This document shows positions 57,387-64,000 of a DNA stretch of 64,000 nucleotides, in pieces. The first letter of the stretch is position 1, and the number at the start of each line of letters is the position of its first letter. The notes beneath the pieces are model-generated. The model was not told where the DNA came from. It did no database searches and worked only from the letters and a program-made list of their open reading frames with translations. The DNA is from Strigamia acuminata (taxonomy: Eukaryota > Arthropoda > Chilopoda > Geophilomorpha > Linotaeniidae), in assembly GCA_949358305.1 (NCBI GenBank), contig OX442321.1, forward strand, positions 2,046,001 to 2,110,000, given 5' to 3'. A program made the position numbers and the translations under genes.

Positions 57387-60300
57387 TCATTCTTTCGACT
57401 TGCTTTTTCTTCCAGTGCTTAATTCACTCAACTTTTTATCCAATCTTCTCTCCAAATGCGCTCTTTTAACCGGATTCACCTTCTTATTAGGAGCGCCATT
57501 TCCCTCCTTTAGGACAGATCGCCTCGCTTGTTTTCGAGCTTCTTCCCCGCACCCGTGAACTTCGGGCAACCCGTGAGTGTAACAAAATCGACGTCTACAC
57601 AAATCGCAACACATCCCCAACGTGACTGTCAGTATTTTGCACTTCGGAAAATGGCATTTCTTATCAGCATTCGTAAAGTCCCGCAACATAGCGTCGAAAT
57701 CCTCGTCGGTCGAACCGAGTTTCGGCTTCAATTCGTCTTTCCGAGCCCCTTTTTCTTTGTTTTCGTCACATTTCTTCGATTTGTCGACAGCGCTTCCCGC
57801 AACCTGCAAATAAAACGTTCAATTTTAAAAAATTGGTTTAAAAAGTTGCAGTTTCGATGCCCACCCGTCCACAATGCAGCAAATGCATGTTGTAATTCTG
57901 TCTCGGAACAATTCGCGAGCACACTGAACATTTAACGTCGACGGGATTAGTCAACTCTTCATTTTCATCCTCAGATTTCTCGACTTCATCGACACTCGTC
58001 GTAACCGTCTCTTCGATTTTTGCGATTTTCTTCTTTTTAATTTTCTTATTCTTCTCAACATTCCTGGTATTAATTTTACTGATGATGATGCATCGCTCGT
58101 TGCTCTCTCCGACACTCGTGTGCTTCAAATTCACTTTTTCCGCAATCTGTAAATTTTAAATAGAATACAATCACAATTAATTCTCAATAGAAATAAATTA
58201 AACGTCAACTCACTTCGTGAACAATTCTCCTTTCGAACGACGACAATTTGCTGGAAAAAGTGTGCGAATTTGCCTCCGAATCGTTCAAAAAAGCAATTAT
58301 TTCCCCCTCGATTTTATTGTAGATCGCCACCTCTCGTGATTCATTCGATTTCGTAGTCGAATCCTCAATTTTCTCAATTTTCTTCTCCTTCTCGATCCGT
58401 TCATGAATAGTTTCGTTGATTTTTTTCTTCTTCGGTTTCGCACTCGCCTTTTCCGTCTTTTTAAACTGCAGATTCGACGGTTTATCGACCGCAGATTTCA
58501 CGATAACTGCAAAAACAATCGCAAAATCAATCAAAAACAATATTATTCGCTCAATTCGCGTCGCACCATCCTCGTATTGATGCGCGGTGCGAATGTCCGC
58601 ATGTAAGTTCAAGAAATCAATGAGCGTCTTCAACTTCGGATGCTGAGAAATTGTTTCGCTGTCGCAAATGATGGCCAAATGTCTCCTGGCGCGTGTTATG
58701 GCCACATTAATCCTCCGAATCTCCGCCAGAAAACCAACTTCGCCTCTGTCGTTCGATCGCACCAGCGTCATGACGATAGCTTCTTTTTCCCGGCCTTGGA
58801 AACCGTCGACGGATCGAATTTCGACGCCTGGAAATTCGCTTGTTAACCGAAGTCGTAGTAATTCCGTCTGAAATTAAACGCATTTAATAAAATTTAGGCA
58901 TATTTAGTCAAATTGTCGTCCAATTTCGTCAAATTTACTCAAATTTCGTCAAATTTACTCAAATTTCGTCAAATTTACTCAAATTTCGTCAAATTTACTC
59001 AAATTTCGTCAAATTTACTCAAATTTCGTCAAATTTACTCAAATTTCGTCAAATTTACTCAAATTTCGTCAAATTTACTCAAATTTCGTCAAATTTACTC
59101 AAATTTCGTCAAATTTACTCAAATTTCGTCAAATTTACTCAAATTTCGTCAAATTTACTCAAATTTCGTCAAATTTACTCAAATTTCGTCAAATTTACTC
59201 AAATTTCGTCAAATTTACTCAAATTTCGTCAAATTTACTCAAATTTCGTCAAATTTACTCAAATTTCGTCAAATTTACTCAAATTTCGTCAAATTTACTC
59301 AAATTTCGTCAAATTTACTCAAATTTCGTCAAATTTACTCAAATTTCGTCAAATTTACTCAAATTTCGTCAAATTTACTCAAATTTCGTCAAATTTACTC
59401 AAATTTCGTCAAATTTACTCAAATTTCGTCCAATTTACTCAAATTTCATCAAATGTTCTGAGAATTTTGTCAAATATTCTGAGAATTTTGTCAAATATTC
59501 TAAAAATTTCCTCAAATATCAATAGATTTCGCCAAATTTACTCCGATTTCGTCTAATTCACATAATTTAATCCTCAATAAACTCAACCTGCAGATTATAC
59601 GGCGTGACAATTGCGATGTCCGTCGGTTTGACGCCGTACGAGATCAAATTCCGGACATGCGTCGCCGCGATATCGGCCTCGCCTTCATTTCCTTTCGACG
59701 CTTCGTCGACCAGGTCCAACTCGAAGATATTGCATCCTGCGGTATCGATAAAAACTATCGGCGTCATCGTGTCGTCGTCTTCGGCCACTTGCGGTAAATC
59801 ACGCAACAAATGCGCGCGGACGCTCGAATGAGCCGTCAGTTTGTCGTCGTACAAGTTCTTGGACGACCACTGCATTATGAGCTCGTGCATTCGGTATTGT
59901 GTGGTCAACATTCGAACGATTTTGTCCCCGTGGACGGATATTTGGCGCTCCATTAGACTCAACGCGAGTCCCTCGTTGCCTGCTCTGAGAAATTTCAACG
60001 TTAAAAATCATTAATTTTTTATTTTTAATTATTCTAAATTAATTACTTGCTTTTTTGAAACTATTGTCGGTGGAAGTTGTAAATGGTCGCCAGCTAAAAT
60101 GCATTTTGGAGCTCGCAATAAAGGAATCCAACACGCAGCTTCCATACCCTAGAAATAACAAACAAAAGAATTTGTATCTTGCTCAAAAAACAGTAAATTT
60201 TAGTATTTTGGAATTTACAACGGTAAATTTAAGGTTTTTTTTTGTGTTAAAACTTTTTTTCGATATATATTGATGCTTAAAACAATGTTTTTCACACATT

Positions 60301-62144
60301 TTGGTGTTTAAAACAATGTTTTTCACACATTTTGGTGTTTAAAACAATTTTTTTGACACATTTTGGTATTTAAAACATTGTTTTTGACACATTTTGGTGT
60401 TTAAAACAATATTTTTGACACATTTAAAACTGAAAATAACAATTTTGACACATTTAAACCTAAAAATAATAATTTTCCAAATAATATGAGCTTAAAAACA
60501 CATTTTAGAGTTTATTTTGCACTTATAAAAACCATCTTTCCACCTAATAATTCATTTTTGTGCCAAAAACACTCAACCCTCAATTTTCTAAACGTCTGAT
60601 TTTACCTGTGAACATTCATCAATCACAATTAAATCAAAATGATCCATCGAAAGATGTTTCAACGGACCATCGACATAAGCGCTAGTAAGCGTGGCTAAAA
60701 CAACCGAAGTCTTCTCCAACAATTCCTTCGTGGCTTTAGTTTCACGAGTCCTCAGCTCCTTATACAGAAATCCTGCTTCTCTCACTGCCCGTTTTCTATC
60801 ATTCCCAGTATTTTTCTTTAAAAAATAAAAATAAACAAATTGAAAACGCAAATTAAAAACGCAAATATCACCAAATAAGTAAAACAAACCCTCAAAACAT
60901 CAATTTCTCTTCGAACATCTTTAATAATTTGCCCGAAACTGCTGTTGGACAACACGGCGTCGAGCGCAAACGGTTGAACTTTGCTAACAAATCGTGCCGG
61001 GTGTCCGAGTCGAATCATGCTCACATTATAATCGGCAAGACGCTCCACTAAATTATCAACGGCGACATTCGATGGCGCACAAGCGAGAATCTTTAATTTA
61101 AAATAAATAATAATAGTTAATTACCTAATTAATTACAATTTAAATAATTATTTCACTTTTTGACCCAATTTATTGCACTGCAAAATAATCTCGATCATTG
61201 TGGTCGTTTTGCCGGTACCAGGTGGTCCGTGAACAATGGCTATTTCCTTTTGATTCACGGCGAACTTGACCGCCTCTTTTTGCGATTTATCCAAAAACTC
61301 GTTGAAATATACGACGTCATCTATTTAAAAACAAAAATAGAGTTATGTTTAATTTATAAATCAAAAAATAAAATTTTTCTCATGGAATTGCACCGTTTAT
61401 TATGTTCAAAGGCTCGCTGGGTGCAGAATTATCGAATAAAACGTCGATTAAATGGTTCGCCGTTCCGCCATTGTACTTCCTCAGATCCTTCAAAGCGCTG
61501 AATTGAATAAACAAAAAATTAACACTCAGATAACGATATATTTCGTCAATTATTTACTGTTTAATTCTACGATATGACACCTCGTTTGTCAATTTCAACA
61601 GCTGGTACTGCACACCGTCGTCCAAATCGAGTTGATCGAAATTCACATCAAATGCGACGTTTATAAAGTTCTTCTCGTTTTTAATCACCACTCCCGATGC
61701 CAACGGCTTCGATAAATCCGTGTTACCTTTTTGGTAATAATAAACACCGACTATGTCACCTAAAAATTAGAAATAAATTAAAAAAAATTGAAAAATAAAT
61801 GCGTAAAAATAAATAAAAAGAAGCAAAATATTCGTTTAAAATTACCATTTGTAATTTTATGAGCTGGTAGGGATTTCCCCGGCCAAAACGGCTCAAAACT
61901 GAAAACCGAGCGGCCATAAAAGCCGGTAAAACGAGACGATATCCTCAATTTTAAAACGCAAATCCCACGTCGTTCCAACTGCTTGATACTCACATCTTGA
62001 TACTGTTTACTAAATAAAATTAAATGTAACAGTTAGAAATTGTCGAACTAAACACTTGCATATTCGTAATTACCTGTTTTCAGTTATTTCTTCTTCCCTT
62101 TCTAGGTTTAGCAGCTCAAGGTGTTTCGCTACGAACTCTTCCAT
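57387..62144 (-). CDS. IGHMBP2: IGHMBP2/SMUBP2 superfamily 1 helicase
   Basis: Thirteen exons: 62144-62074, 62009-61846, 61759-61558, 61497-61394, 61320-61157, 61090-60890, 60815-60606, 60148-60051, 59984-59588, 58867-58567, 58506-58214, 58146-57865, 57803-57387. Start [19 protein letters not shown] matches the family start. Motifs in order: [10 protein letters not shown] (Walker A), [19 protein letters not shown] (usually DECAQ), [25 protein letters not shown] and [11 protein letters not shown]-terminal R3H domain spans exons 11-12 (FERRIVHE / [15 protein letters not shown]), then a C2HC finger (CSVC...HLLHC) that I do not recall in the human protein, then an AN1 finger ([20 protein letters not shown]). 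Members are ATP-dependent 5'-3' RNA/DNA helicases linked to ribosomes and tRNA. Intron 8 is GC-AG; intron 9 holds a large minisatellite. Apparently intact. Confidence 0.95.
58913..59460. repeat. 20-bp minisatellite in helicase intron 9, about 27 units
   Basis: Unit AAATTTCGTCAAATTTACTC, practically identical for some 500 bases, with decay only at the right edge. The unit itself is an imperfect dimer of a 10-base word. The long open frame across it is an artefact. It lies between exons 10 and 9, away from both splice sites. Confidence 0.97.
60270..60450. repeat. 31-bp minisatellite in helicase intron 7
   Basis: Five or six units like TTTTTGACACATTTTGGTGT followed by TTAAAACAATG, between exons 8 and 7. 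Confidence 0.85.
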
Positions 62145-62329
62145 GTTATTTTTGCTTCAATGTTGTGAGTAGGGCGCGGCCATTTTGGAAATGTGTTTCC
62201 TCGTTTTGATTGGTTAAGGCCGGAAATTGCCATCTAGTGACATTTTGATGAGTGATGGTTTAAAGATGGATTCCCGTTTATTACTTCAGAAATTAAAAAT
62301 ATATTTTAAAAACATCATTTTATTTCTCT

Positions 62330-63379
62330 AGTCTTTATTTATATTAATCCCAAGTGTCATAACTCGAGATAAAAATCTACATAAAAATATTTTAACAGAA
62401 AACATTGCAAAAATTTTAGCTAATTTTAATCTTAAATTCTATTTTTTTTTTGTTAATTTTTTTTTCGTTTTGGTTTAGCGTCAATAAAAATTCCTCGATT
62501 CTTTTTAAAAGTTTTTGTTACACAGTGGTGCATCGACAACATTTAAAGAAAAAATAAACAAACATCAGATATCTATAAACTCAAAACAAAGGCGAAAAAA
62601 TGAAATAAAATTATCTAGAAAAATAAAGAGTAAAAAAAACAGGAATGTTAATAATTAATAACAAACTAAAGAAATTGATTTGACATTTTCAACTTTGGCA
62701 CAATTGAAGTACACAATAAAAAATTATCACTTTGCATTTTCCTACGTGTACAAACATAAGTAGTTGAACACGAAAAAATAAAAAAAGCACAATTCGGATG
62801 AACTTAGGATTCGATAAACAAATTAAAATTCGCAGCACCAACAACACCTGAAAAAGCTGCCACAAAACCACATTATTGTCAAATACTAACAACTAACAAT
62901 CAATATTGAGGAATGAGAGCTTACAAAAACAATGGACAAATCTGCTAAACTAAAAGATATGTTTCGGTTTATTGTCATAGAAAATGGAAATCAAATTAAA
63001 AAATCGGAAAATTTACATTGAAATTGTGGCGACCCTTGAGAAATGGCACGTTTTTCATTCAACAACATACAAAAGATTGATCCCGGAACAAATCTGACGC
63101 TCAAAATAATAATTTAATAATAATAATAATAGAAAAAAAGAAAAAATTAAAAATTCTAGAACGAAATTTGAATTTACAGTTTTGTTAAAAAATACACCAA
63201 AGTGCACAGATGACTGTTTTTAATATAAAAACAATCCACTATCCTTTTTCGACTGAGATACGGCTCCACTGCAAGAGCACTTGAAACTGTTTTTTAATTT
63301 TTTTAATTTTTTTTAAAATTATTTACTTATAATATTTTTTTTCTTCTTAAATTTGTATTTGGATTGCACGATTCGCCTT
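62330..63379 (-). other. Probable long 3' UTR of the gene ending at 63380
   Basis: About 1 kb of AT-rich sequence without coding on either strand. Several AATAAA words occur on the minus strand in its distal part (for example near 62335). It separates two minus-strand genes. Confidence 0.4.
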
Positions 63380-63655
63380 TCACACGTAATCGTCGCCGCG
63401 TCCCCCGCTGTAGATGGCCGCCCGATAGCTGTACCGGTCGGTTACACTTCTGAGGGCCGCGCTGCGTTCGGGCGTAGACGTCGGCGATGGTGCGGCGGCC
63501 GGAAGCTGTTGAGCATCGCGTTCGCCGTTCTCGCTTTCCTTTTCGTCCACTTCGCCGATGGCTGTTTCGACTAGTGGAGGTTCCAGATCCGGCCGCTGCC
63601 CCATTTTGGAACGAAGTAAATACGCGTACGTTTTATACCTTTTCAACTAAACGAA
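63380..63655 (-). CDS. C-terminal exon of an unrecognised protein
   Basis: A minus-strand exon beginning after an acceptor (GTTCGTTTAG, about 63656) reads LKRYKTYAYLLRSKMGQRPD, then an acidic and proline/alanine-rich stretch (EVDEKESENGERDAQQLPAA, SPTSTPERSAALRSV) and ends DRYSYRAAIYSGGRGDDYV with TGA at about 63380. It is notably GC-richer than its surroundings, as expected for a real exon. The basic, aromatic start could follow a membrane segment and the rest looks like a cytoplasmic tail, but upstream exons are outside the window. No family recognised. Confidence 0.5.
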
Positions 63656-63745
63656 CAAATAAGTATATTAATATATCAAATAATCCAAAAATTAATTCAA
63701 GTTAAAGCTTTTTAACTGCAAATTTGTTTATTTCTGCACACAAAA

Positions 63746-64000
63746 ATGTATTTTCAGTCAATAAAGTGCAATTTTAGTCAAAAAAGTGCAATTTTAGTAA
63801 AAAAAAGTGCAATTTTTAGTCAAAAAAGTGCAATTTTAGTCAAAAAAGGGCAATTTTTAATCAAAAAAGTGCAATTTTTAGTCAAAAAAGTGCAATTTTT
63901 AGTCAAAAAAGTGCAATTTTTAGTCAAAAAAGTGCAATTTTTAGTCAAAAAAGTGCAATTTTTAGTCAAAAAAGTGCAATTTTAGTCAAAAAAGTGCAAT
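63746..64000. repeat. 21-bp minisatellite running off the window end
   Basis: Twelve or more units of AGTCAAAAAAGTGCAATTTT, with one-base length changes in the A and T runs. It probably lies in an intron of the unrecognised minus-strand gene. Confidence 0.95.

Noticed and set aside
58913-59461. A 182-aa open frame (repeating [20 protein letters not shown])
   Set aside because: It is a direct translation of the 20-bp minisatellite within a helicase intron; no start context and no independent support.
62689-62892. Small minus-strand frame rich in Leu/Val/Phe
   Set aside because: No start context or homologue; sits in a probable 3' UTR and is composition-driven.

Overview
The window is nuclear DNA of an invertebrate animal, most likely an arthropod. 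The genes are split by many short spliceosomal introns (about 55-70 bases, GT..AG). There is a family of DEG/ENaC (pickpocket-type) channels and a run of CCTAA units (the TTAGG telomere repeat of most arthropods). The DNA is AT-rich and loaded with transposons, MITEs and minisatellites. I cannot name the species. No tRNA, rRNA, CRISPR array or bacterial-type operon was seen.

Layout. 1-6.75 kb: a pogo-like DDE transposase gene, cut in two by a complete 5.2 kb DNA transposon (14-bp TIR, perfect 8-bp target duplication, two-exon transposase of about 1061 aa, superfamily uncertain). 6.9-8.1 kb: a 20-bp minisatellite running into the last exons of a THUMPD3-like tRNA guanine-N2 methyltransferase. 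8.8-48.3 kb: a cluster of eight DEG/ENaC channel genes, all on the minus strand and all with the same seven-exon plan (about 430 aa), plus at least one shattered relic. It is interrupted at 11.9-25.1 kb by a BTB-BACK gene and by a direct duplication carrying two copies of an unknown secreted cysteine-containing protein, one of them with an in-frame stop. The spacers and introns hold many MITEs, several datable because paralogous empty sites are also in the window.

48.4-56.8 kb: a hairpin-rich repeat, then two broken 3' ends of a MAP2K (MEK/Dsor1-like) gene facing each other tail to tail. Between them lies a long inverted repeat whose centre holds an apparently intact DIRS-type tyrosine-recombinase retrotransposon and a short interstitial telomere repeat. 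57.4-62.1 kb: an intact 13-exon IGHMBP2/SMUBP2 helicase gene (minus strand), with a homogeneous 20-bp minisatellite in one intron and a GC-AG intron. 63.4-63.65 kb: the last exon of an unrecognised minus-strand gene. The window ends in another minisatellite.

How parts relate. The eight channel genes share exon phases, a short spliced N-terminus and an AT-rich block (TGAAATATTTAAG on the plus strand) roughly 130-260 bases upstream of each start, so promoter and gene were duplicated together. Helicase and methyltransferase are housekeeping genes. The rest is mobile DNA and its wreckage.
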